From UBA4733 sp036734945 (GTDB lineage Bacteria > Chloroflexota > UBA4733), in NCBI GenBank assembly GCA_036734945.1, contig DAIMXP010000003.1:78731-142730 (forward strand): 64,000 nucleotides of DNA. Reading direction: 5' to 3'. The notes under the pieces were generated by a model. The model made no database searches, was not told the DNA's origin, and saw only the letters and a list, made by a program, of their open reading frames with translations. This document shows positions 43,809 through 51,012 of this stretch, piece by piece (position 1 is the first letter of the stretch; each line of letters begins with the position of its first letter). A program made the translations under genes and the position numbers.

Positions 43809-45329
43809 TCACCATCCCGAGTACTTCGCCAGCACCGGCTGCATCAGTTGCTGTAACTGCTGCAATCCGACGTCGGCGCTGATCTTGCCGTCCAAAATGT
43901 CGTTTTGGATGGGACCTTGCAGTTTGCTGAACTCCTGGACGGCGGGATGGGTGATCGCTCCGACCAGGTGATTCTCGTCCTTACTGAGCGCGATCGTGTC
44001 CAACCAGACCTTCATCAAGGGCGCCTTCTGGGCAAACTCCGGGCCCAGCGCGACCGATTTGACCGGTGGGATGTTGTTTGCCCCAACGCACCACTCCATG
44101 GTGGCCTCGGGACCGCCCATCCATTTGGCCACGGTGACGCTCTGCTCGGGGTGGGCGATCCCTTTGGCGACGACGAAGACGTTTGCACCGTCAGCGACGC
44201 TCGTGCCAGAGAAGACCGGGGATTGGACGGGGGGAAAGGCGTTGGCCCAGTCGAGATTGGGGAACTCCTTCTTGTATTGGATCGGTTGGTACTCTCGCAT
44301 GATCATCAGGGCCTGTTTCTCCAGGGTGAAGGTGTTCACGTGGGAGTTGCTGGGAGAAGAGTACTTCTTGTTGAAAGCGTTGATGGCCGCTCGCCCTCCC
44401 ACCTTCTTCCACGAGCTCGCCATCCAGTCCAGGGCAGCGATGTTCTCCGGCCGGTAGATGGTGAACTTGGCGTTGATCGTGTCGTAGTACATGCCGCCAA
44501 AGACGGCGAGCCAGTGGCTGATGTTTCCGCCCTGTGGGGCGCCGGGCACGATCCCGAGCTGGGTGAGGGCGCCACTGCTATCGTGCTGCGTGAGCTTGGC
44601 GCTCATATCATCGAGCTCGGCAATCGTCGTGGGCGGTTTCGCCGGATCAAGGCCGTACTTGCTGAAAATGTTCCGGTTGAGGGCGAGGGTACTGGAATCG
44701 AACTCCTGCAAGAATCCCCAGAGATGACCGTGGAGGAAGACCATCGACCAGACGATGGGGAAGTAGTCGCTCTGGCTAATCTTCATCTGGGCCATGTAGG
44801 CATCAAGGGGCAAGAGCGCACCTTGATAGGCCCATCCCGGCACCGGTTGCCAGGAGTAGGTCATGATGGCATCAGGCGGCGTGCCGCCCGCCATGGCAGC
44901 GGTGTACTTCTCGTAGTTGGTGCCGCTCACGACCGGGATGTTTTTCGCCTGGAAGTCCGGCTGCTGCTTGTTGAACTTGGCCACCAGGTCCTCCATGACG
45001 GAGAGCTCCGGCTGATCGTTGGCCTCGTTCCAGAACTCGAGCGTGAGTCCCTGAGCGGCAGGTTTGGCGGTCGCAGCAGCAACCGCCGCCGTCGTGCTCG
45101 CCGTGCTGTTCGACACCATTGCCGCGGCAGTGGATGTCGCCGCCGCGCTCGTGACAGCGGCGCTGGATGCCGGCGCCGCGCTGGACAACGCCGCACTCGA
45201 CGCGGCGCCCGCCGTCGTCGTGCCCGTGATCACGGCGGCCGACCCGCCGCAGGCGGCCAGGAGGCCAAGGACGGAACTGGAGGCGACGAGAGACAGACAG
45301 GTGCGTCGAGACAACCGAACGACGTGCAT
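43809..45329 (-). CDS. ABC-type sugar solute-binding lipoprotein (family 1 SBP)
   Basis: 506 residues. Leader VRLSRRTCLSLVASSSVLGL with LLAAC, nearly matching that of the SBP at 29244. A ~70-residue Ala/Ser/Thr linker precedes LTLEFWNEANDQPELSVMED, NYEKYTAAMAGGTPPDAIMT and HGHLWGFLQEFDSS. The mature domain is closer to the SBP at 26025, so leader and mature domain have different nearest relatives within the window. AAAGGAGGAG precedes the start, and the conserved promoter at 45430-45473 drives it. No permease adjacent. Confidence 0.92.
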   Translation of the reverse strand: MHVVRLSRRTCLSLVASSSVLGLLAACGGSAAVITGTTTAGAASSAALSSAAPASSAAVTSAAATSTAAAMVSNSTASTTAAVAAATAKPAAQGLTLEFWNEANDQPELSVMEDLVAKFNKQQPDFQAKNIPVVSGTNYEKYTAAMAGGTPPDAIMTYSWQPVPGWAYQGALLPLDAYMAQMKISQSDYFPIVWSMVFLHGHLWGFLQEFDSSTLALNRNIFSKYGLDPAKPPTTIAELDDMSAKLTQHDSSGALTQLGIVPGAPQGGNISHWLAVFGGMYYDTINAKFTIYRPENIAALDWMASSWKKVGGRAAINAFNKKYSSPSNSHVNTFTLEKQALMIMREYQPIQYKKEFPNLDWANAFPPVQSPVFSGTSVADGANVFVVAKGIAHPEQSVTVAKWMGGPEATMEWCVGANNIPPVKSVALGPEFAQKAPLMKVWLDTIALSKDENHLVGAITHPAVQEFSKLQGPIQNDILDGKISADVGLQQLQQLMQPVLAKYSGW

Positions 45330-45429
45330 GGACTCCTCCTTTGCTATAGAGAACCCTACGCTTGCTCCGCGCGCTCACCGGAGAGCGCCTCCGACCGCCT
45401 GGCGCGTGCCCGCTCGCTCATCCCGCCGT

Positions 45430-45473
45430 ATCATATGCTCGCCCGCTTTGTTTGTCAATGGACGTCATATAAC
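45430..45473 (-). promoter_or_regulatory. Conserved SBP promoter and operator box, copy 3
   Basis: GTTATATGACGTCC, TTGACA (45453-45458), a 17-nt spacer and TATGAT (45430-45435), reading leftward into the SBP at 45329. The leader hairpin GCGCT/AGCGC is at 45371-45388. Confidence 0.75.
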
Positions 45474-45477
45474 TTGT

Positions 45478-45506
45478 GTAGGGACGGGTTTGAAACCCGC
45501 CCCTAC
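45478..45506. terminator. Palindrome at the end of the SBP gene 45503
   Basis: A 29-bp near-perfect dyad (arms GTAGGGACGGGTTT and AAACCCGCCCCTAC, one mismatch) overlaps the TAG stop at 45503-45505. It lies directly upstream of promoter copy 3. It probably terminates the upstream SBP transcript, insulating the two transcription units. No U-tract follows, so it may be a dispersed repeat serving this purpose. Confidence 0.55.
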
Positions 45507-47258
45507 TTGTTGGTCTGATCCAGCAGTGCTTGCAACTGGGTCTGCGCCTGGGCCAGACCGTCCGGCACCGTCACCTTTTGCGCGATGAGGTTGTTCCACA
45601 ACGGAGTGACGATCGTCTTGTCAAACTGGGCATTCGCCGGAATAGCGCGCACCGGGTCGGGCGCCTGGGCAATCGCCAGTGAACTGGTGAGCACATCAAC
45701 GCCCACCGTCGCCGGTACCTTGGCGAAGGCCTTCTTCGACCAAGCCACGGCATCGGAGGTCAACACGGGCATACGTAAGACGAGGTTGGCGTAGCGAGCA
45801 TCTTGGAACAGCCACTTCATAAAGTTCCAGGCGCTGGCAGGATCCTTGATATTTGCGCCAACCGCGAGTTGAATCGTGTCCTGATCCGGACTGGACACCG
45901 TGCCCTTGGGGAACGTCGCCATGACGTAGTCGTTCTTATACAGGGCGGGGTTGCTGAAGGCGTTTATCTCCCAACCTCCGATGAAGTTCATCGCGGTCTC
46001 CCCAGCCGCCCAGCGCTTGTCGTTGCCGGAGGCGGAGAGCTTCACCCCGGGCGATATGGTGGTGGTCTTGTCCTTCACGACGATGTCCAGGTAGCTCGAC
46101 AACGCCTGAATCATCTCCGGTGAGTTGCAGATCGCCTTGGCGCCATCCGGCGAGACCCAATGGGCGCCCCACTGCATTGGCACCGTGTAGTTCCAGTCGC
46201 CTAAATACTCCGTCCCCGCCACCGAATAGGTCGTGCCCTGCTTCTGGGTCAGCTTCTGGGCATAGTCGCGGTACTGATCCCAGGTGAACGGGTTCTTCCA
46301 GTCCTGCGAGGGCGGGGCGAGACCCGCCGCGGCGACCTTGTTGGGACTGTAGATAAAGGCGGCCGCGTTGCCGCCAAGGCCCCAGGGCAGCGAATACTGC
46401 TTGCCGCCGTAGGAGCCGAAGGTCTTCAGGGTATTCGGATTGTAGCCGCTAATGTCGTACTTGTCCCGCGACATGAACGGTTCGAGTGGCTGGACGACGC
46501 CAGGTTTGGCGAGCGACTGGATGAAGGTTATGTAGCCAATGACGTCAAACGGCGTGCCGGCGGCAGCTAAGGTCAGGATCTTTTCGTTCACGGCAACGGT
46601 GCCGCCACTAACGTTATACGCCTCGACCTTGGCCTGGGGATTCGCCTGGTTCCAGGGAGCCACGAACGCGTCGTACTGGGGCTGATTATTGGGGGGGTCG
46701 AATGAGACCGTCCAGGTCAGTGTCCCGGACGTGCCGGGCTTAATCGAGGCCGCCGCCGTGCTGGAGGCCTGCGCTGCGGCAGCCGCAGTGCTGGCAGCGC
46801 TACTCGTCGTGGTGGCCTGCGCCGCCGCAGTGCTGGCAGCGCTACTCGTCGTGGTGGCCTGCGCCGCCGCAGTGCTGGNNNNNNNNNNNNNNNNNNNNNN
46901 NNNNNNNNNNNNNNNNNNNNNNNNNNNNNNNNNNNNNNNNNNNNNNNNNNNNNNNNNNNNNNNNNNNNNNNNNNNNNNCAGCGCTACTCGTGGTTGCGGC
47001 GGCTGTCGTGCTGGCGACACTGGCGGCTTGCGTTGCCGTGCTCGCGGCGCTCATTGTCGAAGCCGGAGCAAGGGATGCCGCGCCCGTGTTGGCGCTCACC
47101 GCCACTGACGCGGTGGTGGACGCGAGCGTCGCGCTGCCGGCAGCGCCACAGGCGGCGAGGGGCGCTATCATCGCCGCACCCCCGGCCGCCAAAAGGAAAC
47201 GGAGCGCGTACCGACGCGATAGCCGTGAACTACCAGGAGCGGTCCCAAGAACGGTCAT
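45503..47258 (-). CDS. ABC-type sugar solute-binding lipoprotein (family 1 SBP), interrupted by an assembly gap
   Basis: N-terminal part from ATG 47258 (AAGGGAG upstream): SRRYALRFLLAAGGAAMIAP with lipobox LAAC, then an Ala/Ser/Thr linker that enters the N run. The C-terminal part begins in 14-residue repeats (STAAAQATTTSSAA), then LTWTVSFDPPNNQPQYDAF, NPQAKVEAYNVSGG, ILTLAAAGTPFDVIG and FTWDQYRDYAQKLTQ. The two parts are in different frames across exactly 100 N, which is expected for a placeholder gap, so this is one intact gene of unknown linker length. Driven by promoter copy 4 and divergent from the GntR regulator. Confidence 0.85.
46788..46878. repeat. 42-bp tandem repeat in an SBP linker
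   Basis: Two complete identical 42-bp units (46788-46829, 46830-46871) and the start of a third end at the N run. Each encodes fourteen Ala/Ser/Thr/Gln residues on the reverse strand. After the gap, sequence resumes with a diverged unit, so further copies probably fill it. Confidence 0.85.
46879..46978. other. Assembly gap (100 N)
   Basis: Exactly 100 undetermined bases, a scaffolding placeholder. It falls inside the tandem repeat of the SBP linker, a natural place for short-read assembly to break. True length unknown. Confidence 0.98.
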
Positions 47259-47344
47259 GGTCTTCTCTCCCTTTACTGCTTTCACCGATCACCTCGCGCG
47301 ACCAGGGGCAGATGGTCGCTTGACCGCTGGGCATGCCCAACGGT

Positions 47345-47388
47345 ATTTTACAGTGACAATGTTAGCTTGTCAATGGACGTCAGACAAC
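47345..47388 (-). promoter_or_regulatory. Conserved SBP promoter and operator box, copy 4, shared with the GntR leader
   Basis: GTTGTCTGACGTCC, TTGACA (47368-47373), a 17-nt spacer and TAAAAT (47345-47350), reading leftward into the SBP at 47258. Facing right, the same box lies about 25 bp before the GntR start at 47412. In this copy TTGTC and GACAA form a 5-bp inverted repeat spaced by eleven bases around the palindrome GACGTC. Confidence 0.75.
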
Positions 47389-47411
47389 CTGAAGCGTTAG
47401 GAGGCTTACCG

Positions 47412-48143
47412 TTGGCGGTGTCACCGTCGTTGCTGATTGAGCCGGTGGCCGAACGGCGGCGCCTGGCCGACGAAGTGGCCGAGCGGTTGACCGAATGGAT
47501 CCTCGATGAAACGCTGCCGCCCGGCGGGCTGCTGCCGGCGGAGGGCGAGTTGGCGATACGGTTCGGCGTCAGCCGGACCGTCATCCGCGAGGCCATCCGC
47601 AGCCTGGCCTCCTACCGGCTGGTGCGCATCCGGCACGGGGTGGGATCCTATGTCAATCCACGCGAGGCCTGGGACGTGTCTTCCGCCTTGCAGCTCTTCA
47701 TCCGCAGCGACCGTGACGGCCTCCTACGCTGGCTGGAAGTGCGGCAAGTTCTGGAGGTCGGCATCGCCCGGCGGGCGGCAACACGGGCGACGCCTGCGGA
47801 GATAGACAGCCTGACCGATCTCCTGCATACGATGCGCGGCCAATTGCGCCATCTGCCCGGGGAGTTTATCGACATGGACCACCGCTTCCACCTGGCCATC
47901 GCCCGGGCGACGAGGAATCCATCGCTGGAGATGATGCTGGCGCCGATCCTTCAACCGCTGTACGGACGGATGCAGGAGACGCTGGACATGCCGGTGACGG
48001 CGGAGCTGGCCGTGGCGGAGCATGAGCGGATCGTGAGTGCGCTGCGGGCAGGCGATGCCGAGGAAGCAGCGATGGCCATGGCGGCGCACCTGGAGCGAGT
48101 GTGCGAGGAGATTCGCATGTTGGACGCCAACGCCCAGGAGTGA
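47412..48143 (+). CDS. GntR/FadR family transcriptional regulator
   Basis: 243 residues. The N-terminal winged helix has LADEVAERLTEWILDETLPP, LLPAEGELAIRFGVSRTVIR and RLVRIRHGVGSYV. The C-terminal FCD domain shows LLRWLEVRQVLEVGIARRAA, EFIDMDHRFHLAIARAT and AVAEHERIVSALRAGD, with the metal-binding His/Asp set (D and H in DMDHRFH; H in AEHERI). TTG 47412 has AGGAGG seven bases upstream; a longer in-frame start at 47367 would fall inside the operator box. FadR-type regulators respond to sugar acids and carboxylates. Its position and the box in its own leader make it the best candidate regulator of the four-copy promoter set. Confidence 0.9.
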   Translation: MAVSPSLLIEPVAERRRLADEVAERLTEWILDETLPPGGLLPAEGELAIRFGVSRTVIREAIRSLASYRLVRIRHGVGSYVNPREAWDVSSALQLFIRSDRDGLLRWLEVRQVLEVGIARRAATRATPAEIDSLTDLLHTMRGQLRHLPGEFIDMDHRFHLAIARATRNPSLEMMLAPILQPLYGRMQETLDMPVTAELAVAEHERIVSALRAGDAEEAAMAMAAHLERVCEEIRMLDANAQE

Positions 48144-48198
48144 GACTATGCCGTCCAGAGGAGGAATCACCGTTGAGTAACGCCTCTGAACGCCCCCA

Positions 48199-48833
48199 TC
48201 AGACGAGTGTCTCAATGCCGTGCGCTACTAACGAGACTGCCCCGTACAGGCCGCAGTCATCACCCAACCCGGCGGGGACGATGGTGCAGGCGTCGCGCGG
48301 ACTGGGCAGCGCGCGCTCGGCCACGATGCGGCGCACCGGCCCGAACAGCAGGTCGCCGGCCTGGGAGACGCCACCGCCGATGATGATGCGACGCGGGTTG
48401 AACAGGTTGATCAAGTTGACGCAGCCGACGCCAATCGCTTCCGCCGCCCGAGTGAATACGGCTTGAGCGACCGCATCGCCCTCCCGTGCCGCCTGCACCA
48501 CCAGGGAGGTCGTGACACTGTCGGCGTCCCCGCCGGCCAGCGCCAGCAGGCGGCTGCCCGCTGCGCCGCGCGCTGCTTCGCGGCCGGCACGGGCCCCGGC
48601 GCCCCCACACCGACGCCGACGAGTTGGGCCACCTGGACGCCCGCCGCCTTCGCCACCTGCCGGACGCCCGCCACGATCTGTTCCACGACCGCGTCCGGCC
48701 CGGCGTCGGCAGGCGTAGGAGTGCGCGCCTGCGCCAGAATGGCCCCATCCGCCCGCGCCACACAGGTGCGCACGTTCGTGCCACCGAGATCAACACCGGC
48801 GACCAGCCGGTCACCCGCAGGCATGGCGACCAT
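48199..48833 (-). pseudogene. ROK family sugar kinase with internal deletion
   Basis: ATG 48833 (GGAGG upstream) starts MPAGDRLVAGVDLGGTNVRT with the DxGGT phosphate motif, and reads to GVGVGAPGPVP. The frame then fails. A second frame continues EAAARGAAGSRLLALAGGDA and VFTRAAEAIGVGCVNLINLF, then PRRIIIGGGVSQAGD, the normal ROK C-terminus. About 100 residues are missing between, including the substrate ExGH motif and the CxCGxxGCxE zinc site. The remaining 635 bp compare with about 950 for an intact gene. The deletion joint is near 48585. Inactive as read, unless the assembly has dropped sequence. Confidence 0.8.
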
Positions 48834-48938
48834 AGCGTGCCTCCAATCAACTTGGGTAGCGACCCAAACGGGCGGCGAGTATAGCAGGCTCGCCGCCTTT
48901 AGCGCGGCGCGCTATGCTACCAGCGAACGGGAGGCGGA

Positions 48939-49271
48939 ATGAAAGTCTACGGTCTCACCCTGCTGCTACGGGACGACCCCGCGGCCATCGAGCGCTACAA
49001 GGAGTACCATCGCCACGTCTGGCCCGAAGTCACGGCGCGCATCCGCGAGTGCGGCATCCGCACGATGCGCATCTTCTTGCTCCAACGTCGCATGTTTATG
49101 TATATTGAGACAGACGACGCCTTCGACCCAGCCACCGACTTCCCTCGCATCAACGAGGCGCCAAAGTCTCAGGAGTGGGATGTCATCATGCGCTCGCTCC
49201 AGGAACTTGCCCCGGAGGCCGCATCCGGCGAGTGGTGGGCGCTGATGGAGCAGGTGTTTGACCTGAGTTGA
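48939..49271 (+). CDS. L-rhamnose mutarotase family protein
   Basis: 110 residues, the usual length. VYGLTLLLRDDPAAIERYKE followed by YHRHVWPEV carries the family's catalytic-type His and Tyr. FLLQRRMFMYIETD and EAPKSQEWDVIMRSLQE complete the ferredoxin-like fold. It interconverts alpha and beta L-rhamnose or related 6-deoxy-sugars. GGGAGGCGGA precedes the ATG. It is divergent from the ROK relic and upstream of an S9 peptidase relic, so its original operon may be lost. I leave the gene symbol empty because rhaM and fucU-like activities cannot be separated by eye. Confidence 0.85.
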   Translation: MKVYGLTLLLRDDPAAIERYKEYHRHVWPEVTARIRECGIRTMRIFLLQRRMFMYIETDDAFDPATDFPRINEAPKSQEWDVIMRSLQELAPEAASGEWWALMEQVFDLS

Positions 49272-49275
49272 GTGG

Positions 49276-49826
49276 AAGGAGCGGCCACGCCTCCCTGACC
49301 GGCTCCTCCTGCGGCGGCCACCGGACGCTCCAGGCGCTGGGCCTGTATCCGGACCTGTGGGCGGACGGCATGGCCGGGGTTGCTATCGCCGACTGGACCG
49401 TCCAGCATGCGGACACCTCCCCCGCCCTGCGCGGCTACTAGTACAGGATTCTGGAAGTCACTATGCGGTTCGGCTGGCGTGGTGCAAGGGAGATTGTGCC
49501 TGCCTAACCGCCCAAGGACTTGCAAAACCTTGTACTAGGAAGCACTCCTGGGAGGGACGCCGCAGGCTAAGGCGGCCCAATATGCTGCCAGTTCGCCGAT
49601 CACCTACGCCGAGCACGTGCGCGTTCCCGTGCTCATCATTCAGGGTCGCAACGACACGCGGACACCGGCCCGTCCCGTCGAGCTGTACGAGGCCAGGATG
49701 AAAGCGTTGGGCAAACCGATTGAAGTACACTGGTTCAACGCCGGGCACGGCGGCTCCCGTGCCGACACCGCCCTGTCCATCGCCCACCAGGAGTTGAAGC
49801 TGCGCTTCGCCGAGCGGCTGCGCTGA
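49276..49826 (+). pseudogene. S9 prolyl-oligopeptidase-like peptidase, C-terminal relic with insertion
   Basis: Only the last ~140 residues of a catalytic domain remain. SSCGGHRTLQALGLYPDLWA corresponds to the nucleophile elbow (GxSxG, here with Ser-Cys-Gly-Gly). VAIADWTVQHADTSPALRGY follows, then a stop. After a 97-bp insertion the same domain resumes in another frame: ALLGGTPQAKAAQYAASSPI, VRVPVLIIQGRNDTRTPARP and WFNAGHGGSRAD, containing the catalytic Asp and His regions. The large propeller domain is missing altogether. Dead gene. Confidence 0.8.
49436..49538. mobile_element. Small ~97-bp insertion flanked by TACTAG repeats
   Basis: TACTAG at 49436-49441 and 49533-49538 bracket 91 bp that interrupt the S9 peptidase reading. 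Removing one repeat plus the 91 bp rejoins ...RGY and EALLGGTP. The inserted ends, TACAGG at the left and CCTTGTA at the right, are imperfect inverted repeats. MITE-like. One caveat is that the restored codon would be TAG, so the direct repeat or the codon has changed since insertion. Confidence 0.5.
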
Positions 49827-50051
49827 CATCTTGCTGTCTACGGACAATCCGTACAGTTCCCCGTACAATGGCGCTACTTGCTGCTTATCGAAGCACGGCG
49901 CCTTGTCGCTTAGGCAATGTTGCCGGAGCAGGAGGCGCCCCCGCGCTGACATCGTGATTCGTTGTATCGGAACCGATGGCCCAACGTGCTACGGCAGTAG
50001 CAGGTCAGGCGTATACTCCCCGATGCGGCATGGGCGAATACCGGAGGAAGC

Positions 50052-50585
50052 GTGCCAGACGCCGACCGTCTCATTCTGGATGCTTCGACTGGTACTCGCC
50101 GACTCACTCAGGACGAGGTACGCCGGATCACCGAGGGCATAGCCCGGGCGGGATGGGACGAGCAGGCGCTGGAGACGGTTCGCGGCCGCCTGGCCGGTCT
50201 CGTGTGGCAAGGGACTCCGCTGCGTGGCAAGGACAGACTGCCTCCAGCGGTCACACACTACCTGTGGCACGTCGTCAAGCAGCGCGAATGGCCGGACGGC
50301 ACGAGCCTTGACGCCTACACTGCGAGTGTCCGGCGGCTCATTCTCGATCCGGCCAGCGGGCTGTTCACCAGCTTGTACAACGGCGCCTGGCAGTTAAGCG
50401 TTGTAGGAGCCTCCGGCGACCTGCGCGGCGCTGGAGGGTCAGACTGGGTGCTGGTAGAATATCGCGTGGGGACAGGCCATTGGGTCACGGCGTATCAGCC
50501 CGATCACTCGTTGGCCGACGAAGTACGCCGACCCGCGAGGGAGAATGTGCGATGGCTGCGCAGGTCCAGCTCGACCTTCGGATAG
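50052..50585 (+). CDS. Hypothetical protein, possible BECR-fold RNase toxin
   Basis: 177 residues. GTG start with GGAGGAAGC upstream. The N-terminal half (DRLILDASTGTRRLTQDEVR) is helical. The C-terminal half has the rhythm of Barnase/EndoU/ColicinE5-D/RelE-type (BECR) nucleases: HYLWHVVKQREWPDGTSLDA, then GLFTSLYNGAWQLSVVGASG, DWVLVEYRVGTGHWVTAYQP. A leading His, a helix, four strands and a T-x-Y-P-like end fit that pattern. The next gene overlaps it by 34 bp, as in toxin-antitoxin pairs. I do not recognise a named family, so the toxin proposal is inference from pattern and context. Confidence 0.6.
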   Translation: MPDADRLILDASTGTRRLTQDEVRRITEGIARAGWDEQALETVRGRLAGLVWQGTPLRGKDRLPPAVTHYLWHVVKQREWPDGTSLDAYTASVRRLILDPASGLFTSLYNGAWQLSVVGASGDLRGAGGSDWVLVEYRVGTGHWVTAYQPDHSLADEVRRPARENVRWLRRSSSTFG

Positions 50586-50863
50586 ACATTCGCCTGGAGG
50601 CGTTGCGCGCCATGCTGGCCGACCTGCCGGCGGTGATCCAGGAATGGCCGGAGCTCACTGATGCCGAGCGTGCCTCCTGGAGCCTCGACTGGGATCAGAT
50701 GGTGGGTGCGATCGCAGTGGTAATTGATCCCGCCTACCGCAGCGGGAGGATGCGTGGCGAACAGCGGAAGTGCTATCGAGCGGTGCTTGCCCGCCTTCGC
50801 GCGGTGTTGCCTGAGCTTCGTGCCCTACACCTTGCCGTCCCCCGGATCGCCCTCGATAGCTGA
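50552..50863 (+). CDS. Hypothetical protein, possible immunity/antitoxin partner
   Basis: 103 residues from ATG 50552 with GAGGGAG upstream, inside the end of the preceding gene (34-bp overlap). All-helical, Leu-rich: RIDIRLEALRAMLADLPAVI, LTDAERASWSLDWDQMVG, RAVLARLRAVLPELRALHL. Acidic N-terminal half, basic C-terminal half. No known family. Tight overlap implies a stoichiometric partner of the putative nuclease. Confidence 0.6.
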   Translation: MAAQVQLDLRIDIRLEALRAMLADLPAVIQEWPELTDAERASWSLDWDQMVGAIAVVIDPAYRSGRMRGEQRKCYRAVLARLRAVLPELRALHLAVPRIALDS

Positions 50864-51012
50864 GACCGCCGTGTACGTTCGCTTGCTTAGATTCGCGCAT
50901 CAACGCACGGCCCCGCCCCGGTAGAGTTCGACGCCTGGCGGCGTCATAGCTCAGTTGGGACGTGCCGAACTCGTTCACCTGGCTTCCGTATAATGCGCTC
51001 AAGCACCCATGA

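Noticed and set aside
46842..47108. Open frames running through the N run
   Set aside because: Apparent continuity depends on undetermined bases; only the SBP parts on either side are supported.
50938..50966. TAGCTCAGTTGGGA, the D-arm consensus of a tRNA
   Set aside because: No anticodon arm, T-arm or acceptor pairing follows; at most a short tRNA relic left by an integration event.
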